From contig CAIIXF020000004.1 of the NCBI GenBank assembly GCA_903813345.2, positions 25,485,985-25,549,984 of the forward strand: a stretch of DNA of 64,000 nt. The letters are read 5' to 3'. Position 1 is the stretch's first letter; each line of letters begins with the position of its first letter. Made by a program: the position numbers and the translations under genes. The notes beneath the pieces are model-generated. The model saw only the letters and a program-made list of their open reading frames with translations. It did not search any database and was not told where the DNA came from. Positions 14,201-24,200 of this stretch are shown piece after piece. Source of the stretch: Owenia fusiformis (Eukaryota; Annelida; Polychaeta; Sabellida; Oweniidae).

Positions 14201-17200
14201 TTAAATCAAAGGACCCACTGCCTCTATACTCAAACAGTGAACTGTTTTTCAAAATTTGAGATCAAGAGGACTTAATGGACACAATCTGCCAAACAGATAC
14301 AGTGCATACTTATAGCAGTTTGAATTTGTATTAAATTTGTATGACAAACTGATGAACAGTCGACTGGGTGATCTCGTAAAAAACACACAAAAATACAAAA
14401 CCGTACCAGAAAGATACAAGGACTTGTCCACAGCATCCTCGGAGTCAAATCTGATATGTGCGAAATTCTTTGTGCTGAGTCGTATACTATAAATTTCTCC
14501 ACAGTTACAAAACATTTCCCGAATCATGTCTTCTGTTGTGTTGTCCGGGATGCCTCCAACGAAGATTGTGCGACAGCCAGGGGGTCTCTCTCGGGTAGAG
14601 GGTCTGGGGGCCCCTGAAATAATTACAACAAGGTATGAACATGCAAAATATCACCACCAGCCATTTGTTATGTCACCACTTCCTGTGGTGACATGAAAAA
14701 GTTGGAGACGTTAACAATACACATATGTGGTAATATAGAAATTAGGTAAATATTAAGTTTGTAATATCATATCACTCATTAAGCTATTTGGAAATGGAAT
14801 ATACAAAAGTTGATATTTCTGCTTTTTGCTGCTTAACTCTTATGCACTGAATCTGAGTTGCATTGAATGTGGATATCAAACAAGGCATTAACATGACAAC
14901 ATCTCACCACCTGTATCGTTACAAAAGTGTAACAACAATATGTTACAGACAGTCACTACAAATGCCAAATGTCAGTGGCTCTCATAACATTAACAAATGC
15001 AATAACATTTATGTGAAAATAGTCAACCCCACGATACTTCATCTTGATCTTTGGACACAACTGAAGGTAAAAATATAATTACCTTGTGGCGGGGGCAGCA
15101 ATGTGAATGTCTTGAAATGAATGGGTTCTCTGGGGGGCTCAGGCATGGGCATCATGTTGCCACCAAACTGCAAAGAAAATGTACACATGTACCATGAATT
15201 GTTTTTTTAGAAAATTGTACAATGGTTTTCAACAAAGATGGAGTTCTATGCAGAGGCTTTGCGTATGTAGTTAGCCCATAATTTGTAATGTTCCATGACA
15301 GTTTAACATAATACGTTAACTTTTCATCATTACTTTACAAAATTCCACTTTATTTATATTCCACGATGCCTTAAAATCATGTAATAAAACTTTGCATATG
15401 GATACAACCTATTGACCCAAAATGGCCCTCGCGTAATAAATTAATAGAAGTGGGCCACGTTACAGAGCAAATTCTAGTCTCAAGAAATAATGCTTATTGA
15501 TGAGCTTAACATTTTCAAACATTACATGAGACCTTTAAAGAAAACACAAGTTTTGATATTTACATTTTTTCTTTATATGATGGTTACCTGATTGTATCCC
15601 ATTGCATTCATCATTATCATCTGATTGGGATCTCCATTCACTGGGGGCATACCACCCATCATGGAGCCCATCATGTTGTTACCCATACCTGGAAACATAA
15701 CAATGGGAAAAGAAAATGAATTCCGGGAAATATAACAATGGGAAAATGAATTCCTGGAAATATAACAATGGGAAAATGAATACCTGGAAATATAACAATG
15801 GGAAAATGAATTCCTGGAAATATAACAATGGGAAAAGAAAATGAATTCCTGGAAATATAACAATGGGAAAATGAATTCCTGGAAATCTGACAATGGGAAA
15901 ATGAATTCCTGGAAATATGACAATGGGAAAATGAATTCCTGGAAATATAATAATGGGTAAATGAATTCCTGGAAACAACAAAGGGAAAGTGAATTCCACG
16001 TCACCATGGTGATGTGATAAAAACAAAACATAACTCACCTTGCATGCCTTGATTCATCATGTTATTGCCTGGATGTCCCATCATATTGTTATCTGGACTC
16101 TGCATATTATTAGGACCAGGTCCACCTCCAGGACCCATTCCATCTCCGGGACCCATTCCACCGTTTCCTTGTGGAGCCATTCCGCCACCCCGGTCATCTA
16201 AAACAGGATCAGTCAAAACTGTATATAATAATGAAAACTATGCTTGAGAAAATCAAGCTCAGTTCAAACCTGATTCAATATCAACTCAATTGACTTAAAA
16301 ATAAAGACACTCAATGCTTGAAGATTTGCGTAATGATTTTTTGTTACATGAAATATCACTTAGTCTTCTGAGTCCTGACATCATATGAATTTTACAGAGC
16401 TAAACCTATATCCATGCTACAATCATACTCCAATTTCAAAATGTCCACTGATATAAATCACAAAATTTTTTTTCTAAAAGTTAGGTAATTTATTCATACA
16501 TGTACATGGAATTTGCCTTGAAAAACATGACATTTATCTGCATGCTTTATATATATTTACCATGTTGCCTTTGATCACCATCCTGATTTGGCATCACTTC
16601 TCCACTCTGACCCATCACTGGCATTGGGGGCTTCCCCTTATTCATGTTGAACTGCAATGGTGCATTATCTAAAAATAAATCAAGGCAAGAGTGAGGGAAA
16701 TAAAACAAAGACAGATTTTGGATTAAGAATATGCTGTCGAGCAGTATCTGAAAAAACATTAACACGAAAGCACTGGTAGTCTGAAGGGAAGTATTGCCTG
16801 TCTAGGACTCATTTTTGTTTCTCCAAACCGAAGATAGGGGAAGTCTTGTTTACGGATCTAGTGCAAAGTAAGTCATGATGTAAGTAAAACAGACATTCTA
16901 ATAAATTTATGAATAGACCTTTCATTTGATTGACAAAGGAGGGAGATGAGAAAATTATAAACTTGGAGGTTACGATTGAAAGCAACATATTTTAGTAGCA
17001 GTTTTAGCATTGCAAAAGTTGGTCCACAATCTGATAATAATACCTGAACACTATTGGGATTTGATAAAAGTGTTTGGATCAGTAGGTGTTCCCATTTTGA
17101 GATTTAAAAAAAAAAGTGTTCATATAAAGAGGTGTTTGGATTGAAAAGCTTAGGTGTTCCGATATACCAGTTTCACTGTACTGCACAAAGTGAATATGTT

Positions 17201-17354
17201 TATTACTTATTTTTAAAGGAAATTGCCTTTAAAGAGAGCTTACTCTGAAGTGGGTCATGTCCCATCATCCTTGGCTGTGGAGGAGGTATTGGGGCCATCC
17301 CAGGTGGCATTCCTCCTGGAGGCATTGAACCAGGGGGCATCATTTGACCTCCTG
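5251..17354 (-). CDS. ENOX: Ecto-NOX disulfide-thiol exchanger, ENOX1/2-like (14 exons, 5' incomplete)
   Basis: ENOX proteins are cell-surface NADH oxidases with protein disulfide-thiol exchange activity. Coding exons in transcript order: 17244-17354, 16561-16668, 16039-16197, 15588-15688, 15083-15167, 14407-14613, 13552-13785, 12772-12984, 9838-9944, 7252-7372, 6895-7061, 6389-6442, 5703-5856, 5251-5456. All junctions are GT-AG and stay in phase, giving about 675 visible codons (vertebrate ENOX about 610-640). A Met/Pro/Gly-rich N-terminus is followed by an RRM (about residues 200-270; GCRTIFVGGIP, FAHIRF), then VDFAQARDD, RLRPPSPPP, FYSMVQS and KAWDHFSKAQRKN. An acidic MELSDSEND stretch, coiled coil, the HVH metal-binding-type motif (TFLHVHPFGA) and the nucleotide-site-like GVGASIEKRWKF follow. 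The protein ends at GFEG, a few residues short of vertebrate ENOX. The C-terminal domain has none of the extra cysteines of human ENOX2, so it is closer to ENOX1. The first coding exon was not found. The earliest in-frame Met in the first visible exon is at 17343. Confidence 0.93.
9121..9327. mobile_element. Small TIR element, CAGGCCCGTAGCCAGG family, copy 1
   Basis: It begins CAGGCCCGTAGCCAGG and ends CCTGGCTACGGGGATG, an inverted repeat with a slightly decayed right end. It is flanked by the 5-bp direct repeat CACAT (9116-9120 and 9328-9332). The interior has C/G homopolymer runs and no open frame. The same element occurs at 22972-23181. It is a non-autonomous DNA element inside an ENOX intron. 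Confidence 0.75.
10020..11610. repeat. Degenerate tandem repeats rich in TGACATCA
   Basis: Diverged units of roughly 60-90 bp contain TTCTTACTAAAT, AGAGAAAACACAGCATGACATCAT and TTCCACATCATGACATCAT. The octamer TGACATCA, close to the CRE core TGACGTCA, recurs more than twenty times. The array lies in the ENOX intron between the exons at 9838-9944 and 12772-12984. No coding frame is supported. Confidence 0.7.
11751..12265. mobile_element. Non-autonomous DNA transposon with 26-bp terminal inverted repeats
   Basis: The left end TAGATTGGGTTAATTTGGCG is matched in reverse at the right end, CGCCAAATTAACCCAATCTA. Both ends finish in TA, which fits a TA target site. Inside is a minus-strand open frame (11817-12179) with a helix-turn-helix-like segment. 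The element lies in an ENOX intron and is too short to encode a full transposase. Confidence 0.75.
11817..12179 (-). CDS. Truncated transposase-like ORF with HTH-type segment (120 aa)
   Basis: This is a single open frame inside the 515-bp inverted-repeat element. Residues about 75-110 (YRQWSSKEIMNIAKHAYLHG, then NSQTARKFN) resemble the N-terminal HTH found in many invertebrate transposase-like proteins, where an IAxYAxxHGNxxAARKF pattern is common. That resemblance comes from memory of the motif, not from a search. There is no room for a DDE catalytic domain. The ORF may be the decayed 5' part of a parent transposase, or a short accessory ORF kept in a non-autonomous element. Confidence 0.5.
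   Translation of the reverse strand: MNPRELSRVFCPVYLGHFRFSFFQKYEKMSLINWLRTGQSLINTQGKTRKEKRGIVAASIEVQNVKDDLTKMYKRGEYRQWSSKEIMNIAKHAYLHGNSQTARKFNIEEINIRRIAYLPN
15689..15990. repeat. 30-bp minisatellite made from an ENOX splice acceptor
   Basis: About nine units follow the real acceptor of the ENOX exon 15588-15688. On the minus strand each unit contains CCCATTGTTATATTTCCAG, a one-base variant of the authentic tract CCCATTGTTATGTTTCCAG at the exon edge. Units are separated by GAATTCATTTT. The long minus-strand open frames across this stretch are a by-product of the 30-bp (multiple of three) period. Confidence 0.85.
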
Positions 17355-18477
17355 CTAAAAAACAAAGCACTATATGTACATCACTAGGTGCAAGTAGAAA
17401 TGATCTTGATTTTTTTCATTTAATATTCAAAATTTAGTTGAAGTGATATCATATTTGAAATCTATGTGTAAAATTACAGCTAGAAATCTTCTAAATGTAG
17501 GGAGAAATCAAAATTGTTGTTTGACGTCGTGAATTCACAAAGTAGTGTCCGGTGATTTCTGAATTAACATTAAAAATGGCTGAACTTCAGGCAGCTCTCA
17601 TGAGGAAATTACTGAAGATTTCAAAGGCTTCGTAAATTTTTGCCAAAATAGTAATTTTGATTTCTTGCTAGAAAATGTCTACTCGGGGATAAAGACAAGT
17701 CCTGAGCTACACAAAACCAGCTGATAACTTAAAGAATTTCACAAATGGAATATAACATACCTAGCAAAGCATTTGTATGGAAGTCAATGGGAAAGTTAGC
17801 GGGCTATATCCACCGATATAGCCCGATTGCCCCGATATAGCCCTCCTATATAAGCTTATAAGATATAAAAGATATAAGATTTCTTTAATAGCCATGACAA
17901 AATCACAACGTCATGTCTGATTTTGATTAAATTCTACTCACACACAGAAGTGTGACGTTATTGATACAAAGTAGGAATAATGCTATGTAATACAACAGTT
18001 ATGTCATTATGACGTGAAATATGACTTCATCCTTGTACACAAATGCAATCAGTTCTGTGAGGGTACAAACTTGTAAAAAGACAGGCTAGAAGACATGGTA
18101 TGTGGACCACCGTGCACTAGTGAAAACATTTATTCTCGAGTAAAAAAGATTAAGATCAATTAGAATTCAAACGGACACTGTCCTTTGTGAGATTGCATGC
18201 TTTCGTCTAAACTTAAAATCATTTGGTCTGCTACTTATAAAAACATCTCTTGAGGTTGATCTTTATCTCGTTTTAGCAAACAAAATGGCCGTTTTCCAGA
18301 AGGATCTTTTCCAAAAGATTGCTCTTAGAAAAGACTAAATAAAAGCCGATGTAGATGGTCATATGAACTAAGACTACATACTGAGTTCAATGAAGGTATG
18401 TTTATTACATTTTAGTTAATTCAAGCAACAGTCCACACGGGATAGCATAAAAAAGCAATAAAACAAACAGGGCTTAG

Positions 18478-19046
18478 CTTACTCACGTCGAGAGCTACCA
18501 TGTTAGATTTTGAAAGTATAGCTCTCCATCGTGAGGATCTCCAGCTGAAGAATTGTGACATCTAAATTTGATCAGCGCCATTCAGCGGCTTACTGTTCGT
18601 CTCAAACTGTAGCCTACATATGGGCTCATATGTGTCTACTTTCCCGTGCATGTAGGATCGCGGATGTGCTTCTATGGCGATCAGGAGTTCTAATCGTTTT
18701 TTGAATTCATTGTTTGATACCCATTTCCAATATGGCGGTTAAACGGAAATATTATCGACGCATGCGCAACTTGGGAAACGTCAAGCCGCCATATTGAATA
18801 TACCTGGCCAAAACTTTTGACACGACCAATAAAATGAAGTCCTGATCGATACATAGGGCAGTGAGACGTTCTATAGTTGAGCTGAATGAAAGATGGCGAT
18901 GTAGAATACATTTTCAGGTATATAATGTGCAACATGAGTCAGCTGAATTCCCTGGAATTTTCTTTGAAGTGAGGATTCTTAAGCTGTTGATTCTAGCGAT
19001 AGAGAGCTATACTTTCAAAATCTAAGTAGCTCTCGACGGGAGTAAG
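18478..19046. mobile_element. 569-bp inverted-repeat element with 6-bp target duplication
   Basis: The left end CTTACTCACGTCGAGAGCTA is matched in reverse at the right end, TAGCTCTCGACGGGAGTAAG. The arms extend about 55 bp through TTTTGAAAGTATAGCTCTC. The 6-bp direct repeat GCTTAG flanks both sides (18472-18477 and 19047-19052). No transposase frame is seen. It sits upstream of the first identified ENOX exon. Confidence 0.75.
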
Positions 19047-19656
19047 GCTTAGCGTAAGGTCACACTGTGGCCGAAGAATAAGGTTATGATTGATGATCAC
19101 TATCTAAAGGTGATACAGAAACGCAATATTACCTTGAGATCCAATATTGAGTCCAAGAAATGCGAACGGATTTGACATCTTTGTTACAAAATTGCCCTGC
19201 TTTTGTTGATTTTTGATTGGCCGTGAAAAATCGAGAAAATTTAGAAATACACTAACGAGGATGACTCTCTATCTAATATTGCAATTACTTCTATACTTTC
19301 CGAAATAAGTCTCTAGACAATGTTTTATAGTTAATCGATTGCAAAATTAAGTCAATTTGCGGATAAATGAATAAAAATAGTAAAATATGCAGAAAGTTTC
19401 TGTAAATTTGTGAAGAGGTCCCGGATGTATTTTGTGTGGTCTAAAAGTAAACCCCAGCCAACGAATTTAATATCATCAATAATTATCAAACATCATTCAA
19501 TAACTATTTACATCAAGATTTGAACATTCAATAATTATCAAAGAACCTTAATTTATATTTTGAAACTAATATTATATTTAGGAAAATAAGAAATTAATGT
19601 ATTTGTAATTCATTTTCCGCTCAGAGTTTGCCATTTTGTTATGCGCCACGTCCAAA

Positions 19657-19672
19657 ATGTCAACAGAGAAAG
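19657..19672 (+). CDS. MPI: Candidate alternative first coding exon of MPI
   Basis: The exon reads M-S-T-E-K plus one base (G), followed by the donor GTAACT. It ends in phase 1, exactly what the MPI exon at 21382 needs, and would give [19 protein letters not shown]. The start has A at -3. A GCCATTTTG word lies about 25 bp upstream, a pattern common near animal promoters. It competes with, or is an alternative to, the exon at 20559. Only transcript data can decide. Confidence 0.4.
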
Positions 19673-19862
19673 GTAACTGAATTCTCCAACTTTATATTCA
19701 AATAAATAGCTAACAGGCCGTTTATTCGTCATGAAATCAATTATTTGCGTAAGATTGAAGTATATTTTTTAATCAGACAAGCTGACATTACTCCAAGTGC
19801 AATATGAAACCCTAGAAAATACTTATAATAATTTTTATTTTTGAAACTCACTGGCTCAGAAG

Positions 19863-21254
19863 CCAGCTTACTACTTTTTGCAAGGCCTGACTTCGTCGCT
19901 AACATGCTAAATATAAGAGTTAGCTGACGTTTGGGAGTCTGACTTACCTTCTAAAGGTTAGAGCCCGAATCTTAATGAAACTTATCCCGTTCCCGGACTA
20001 TGGTCCTGTGAACATCTCAATCTTTTGCCTGTGCGATTACAACATGGGAGAATTTTTTACTCATCTTACACTTCTGATACCTACTTCAATAGATTCCTTG
20101 GTAATTTAGCATTCTTTGCGTGTAGTTGAATCCACAATTGTCTGGGTTTATCGGCAGAACGAAGACATTTTCGTTTTTGATCGCAATATTTGCGTGTAAC
20201 ATTTAACTTATTTCAACCGTCAAATTCCTCCATATTGGTACTTCCGGGCTACATCCGGGACAGCCAAACGGGGGATTCCCCTTTTAAATCCAACCGCCAT
20301 TTTGAAAAGTGATGGAATCTCTCTCGATGAAAAAGAGAAATGTTCCCGTTCTGCCGATATACCCAGACAATCGGCGGTTCCAATATATTAGAAGTTACAT
20401 CTTGAGTTCTATAATGCATTGAGGTAGGTATCTTAAGTGTAAGGGGCGTAGATAATTCTCCCAAGTTGTAATCGTACAGGCAAATGAATGCGCTCAGTGC
20501 AGGACTATAGTCCGGGAACGGGATAAAATGAAACCATATCACCTTTGTTCCGTCAACCATGGAGCATTTGCCACAACATCCAAGAGGTAAATCATGGACC
20601 GAGAAAATGAATGATTTCCTTGTAAGTTCCGGAAGTTTCAATACGAAAAATTACCGAACATATATGAAAACCGAATATTTGTTCGTTGTTTTCACGATTT
20701 ACAGGTTCGTATGTTCTTCAATGTTTTGGTCTAAATTATAAAGCATCACCAACAGGTCTTACTCTATTAATCGACTAATACAGCAGACGGCTCATATTTC
20801 TACGTAGCATTTCGTTCAGACAAATAGTGGGACTGTAGATCACGCAGTTTCGTTCATTGCGTACTTCACTTGAAATTGGTAATTTTGAATATTGGCTACT
20901 TCACTTAGCTTGGCGGATGTAGAACATTGCTTAATATTCTTTTAATTTTCACACCAGACATGCTTGGTTGACACGTCAACAAAGTAAAGTTCAAGGGTCA
21001 ATGCGCTATTTCGTGATAACTACAACGCCTTCCCGGATTCAACATTGATGAAAAATGAAAAAGTCGGAAAAGCATTTACACTAATTTCTATCAAATGCTA
21101 TGTTTATGCATCATCATCGACGCAACAAAGGTGATATGGTTTCATTAAGATTCGGGCTCTAACCTTTAGAAGGTAAGTCAGACTCCCAAACGTCAGCTAA
21201 CTCTTATATTTAGCATGTTAGCGACGAAGTCAGGCCTTGCAAAAAGTAGTACAA
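19863..21254. repeat. Interrupted inverted repeat around the MPI 5' end
   Basis: The sequence at about 19870-19982 (CTTTTTGCAAGGCCTGACTT ... GAGCCCGAATCTTAATGAAA) recurs almost exactly inverted at about 21142-21250. A more diverged inner pair, 19983-20230 against 20275-20530, shares CGTTCCCGGACTAT, GATTACAAC, GATACCTAC and TTGTCTGGGT. The right arm is interrupted by 20531-21141, which is bordered by 25-bp inverted words (GAAACCATATCACCTTTGTT at 20529 and its near-complement at 21125). That interruption contains the candidate MPI first exon. Confidence 0.75.
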
Positions 21255-24200
21255 GTTACATATACAGGTTTCTTTGAAAAACGGCACATATGTCTAAAAC
21301 CTCAAAAGTAACTCTTCGTTTAGTATTTATCAAGCAATACAACCAATGTACCTTATGAGGCACCTCATTGTTTTATGACAGTGTTTCCGCTAAAATGTCC
21401 TGTGCAGACTTACGCTTGGGGTCGTCTAGGGAGTGACAGTGAAGTAGCAAGACTGTCAAAGGCATCAGATGTAACATTTGATCTTCAAGAAGAAACCCCA
21501 TATGCTGAGGTAAATGAAAGATAAACATGTGTTTGAAATCGTTAGGCTGAAAAAGCTTTATTGCCATTCACGATAGCAAGTCTTTTGCATCTAAAAAAAT
21601 GAATCTGTTTCCTGTATATAATATAGCATGGGCGTAGCGCCTATTACGCAAAATACGCACAGGCGTACCAAATGAATTTGAAAACAATTAAAAATGTGTT
21701 AAAATGCATAAATTTATTTGCGAATTTATTGATGCTTCTTATCATATCTGTATGTTTACCATTATCAACATTTAAAGTTGATAAAAGCGCTTAGATTCCA
21801 TCAAATAACATCCTTGAAAAAAATTTCGCGGGGGAGCATACCCCTGGACTCCCCGCGATGCGCAGCCTTCGGCCACGCAATCAGGCATCCCCGAGTGTGC
21901 GTACCAACTCAAAATATAGCCCTACGCCCATGAATGGGCGTTTCCAGGGGGGGGGGGGGGGTTATGGGAGTGATCACACTCCTCCCATCCACACAAGAAT
22001 GAAAAAAAGGAATTTTGTAAAATTTGTTAAAAAAACATCAATGAGTTACATTTTGAAATGCTTAAAGAATGCATCATATACAATGTAAATTTTTAAAATT
22101 TTCCGAGGGTGAGCCTCGTATCCCCTTCTGGGGCGCGCTTTGTTGGCAGTCATGCAAACCAAAAAGATTGCACCCCTTTGCCTTGACTTTTTCTGTCTAC
22201 TCCCTTGAAAGCACTGTTGACTGTGCTCCTTTGATTGCTTATTTTTAGGTTTAATAGACTTTCTCAGACTGTACTCGAAATATATTTAAACAATCATGGG
22301 AAATATTAGAATTGCCATTTGAAAGTTTCTACTGATTCAAATTTGTATTTACATCTTTTGCTCACAAAACAAACTTATTGTACATGAGTTAAACCTTTAT
22401 TGCAGTTATGGATGGGCACACATCCAAAAGGTCCTGCAGTGATAGCATCAAGCAGTCAAAGTGGAACCTCATTGGCTGACTGGATCAGTGTAAATGGAGA
22501 AAGCCTGGGTCAAAAGGTCAAGGACAGGTTCAAGGGTCAACTTCCATATTTGTTCAAGGTACTCTCGGTGAACAAAGCCCTCTCTATACAAGCTCATCCT
22601 AATAAGGTATGTTGACCTAATAAGGTAATGTTCACCAAATAAAGAGATGTCTGACATATTTAAACTAAACATGTCTAACTTAACAATTTTTTGTGACCCA
22701 ATGTAAATGAAACTCCTATAAATGACACACTTTGCGGTCCAAATTTCACAAGTTTTATCATACAAGAAGCAGGACTAAAAGATTGCTTTTTATCATTCTG
22801 AGACACCATTTTCTATCCTTGTAGAATCTCGCAGAACAGCTCCATCTATCCAATCCTGACAAGTATCCTGATGCCAACCATAAGCCAGAGATGGCCATTG
22901 CCCTGACAGAGTTTGAGGGAATGTGTGGATTCCGACCATTGCAAGAAATAGCTTTCTTCATGCAAAGTAAGCAGGCCCGTAGCCAGGGGGGGTACGCAGG
23001 GTTCGGGCGATCCCCCCCCCCCCCCCTGGCCAAAAATTCTTTCAAAATCATTCAGTTTTTCACCATTTTGAGCACTTCTCAAGTGATTTTAGCCATATTT
23101 GGGCCAAAATTGTCAAATGTGAACCCCCCTGGAAATTTTTGAAAACTGAACCCCCCTTGGCAAATCCTGGCTACGGGCCTGGTAAGTAAACCCTGAAATG
23201 TGTTTCAACTGTTTCTGTCCCTGCACAATTTCCTCCATTTCAAAGATTGTATCATTTAAAACATTTCACTTACATTTCAAGCTGTTTCCCTGCTGATAGT
23301 ATTATGTCACCACCAGCAATGGTGACATATTGTTATAGTTTCCAACTTTTTTTGTGGATGGTGTTTGGCAGTTGGCCATCTGCAGTCGGCATCTGTAACA
23401 AATAGCAGGTAGTGACACTGTGAAATAATAATAAAATAATAAATAATAATAGTTGTTGTAGTTGACAGTCAATGTTCTCATCTTTATTGCACTTCAATAT
23501 TCACATCTCATCTCATCTTAAAAGTCTAAAACTCAATTGGTAAAATGTTCTCTAAAATACAACACTCTGCTCTACTATATGCATACATGTCTTTCACTCC
23601 ACTAATACTTTCAAACTAAACTCAACTCAGTCAACCCATTCATGCACTAGTGAATAATTCACTCACTCACTCACTATAAAACAATCTAATTATGAAAGTA
23701 AATCCAAACATCTCACACTACTACATCATAATACCTTACATCCTCCCCCTTCAGGAGATTATTTTTGTTCAATAAATATTGAACCATCTCTTGAAAAATT
23801 GAATCAAAAATAATAAACTCTTAGAAAATCAAAATGTCTCTGAAAGTCAAAATCTCAGTGTCTCTTAAAATATCTCAAATAACTGCTCAAAACAATGTCT
23901 CAAGTCTTGTTTGGTAGGTAGTTACAGCGACTGTTCCTTGACGGTTGAAGTTGTTTCTCAATACAGGTTTGAATTCAAGTGCCGCAAAATGTCTCTATTG
24001 ATGTACTCCAAAACATCGGTATTGCAAATTCTCAGCTCAACTCAATTAATTGATGTCCTCCAAAACATCCGTATAATGCAAATTCTCAGCTCGACTCAAA
24101 ATATATCCGTCGGATGATCTCTCTTAGGTCATCGTAGGATGCTCAATAGGACCATGTGTCCCCCTGAACTGGTCCTTAAATATCCAAAACATGAGCCAAC

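Larger units (their letters stand above)
17355..20558. other. Region between the ENOX and MPI genes (divergent)
   Basis: The two genes are transcribed away from each other, so this stretch should hold both promoters and the missing ENOX 5' exon(s). I could not identify an ENOX first exon. The region contains a 569-bp inverted-repeat element (18478-19046), a candidate MPI first exon (19657-19672) and the left arm of a large inverted repeat. CCAATATGGCGG/CCGCCATATTG words near 18730 and 18788 are inverted to each other. Confidence 0.5.

Noticed and set aside
15573-16038. Minus-strand ORFs of 152 and 119 codons with FPGIHFPIVI repeats
   Set aside because: They arise from the 30-bp minisatellite, whose period is a multiple of three, and run into real ENOX exons only by chance continuation.
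18507-18525. MVALDV as the first coding exon of ENOX
   Set aside because: The phase fits, but the ATG lies in the terminal inverted repeat of a transposon and has no resemblance to ENOX N-termini. I kept it only as a low-interest finding.
20249-20641. 130-codon minus-strand ORF
   Set aside because: It lies across the inverted repeat and opposite the MPI first exon, with no family resemblance.
21375-21381. ATG at 21375 as the MPI start (M-T-V-F-P-L)
   Set aside because: CTCATTGTTTTATGACAG immediately before TGTTTCCG reads as a splice acceptor, and the spliced form gives HPRVFPLKC, which matches vertebrate MPI. The unspliced start stays possible.
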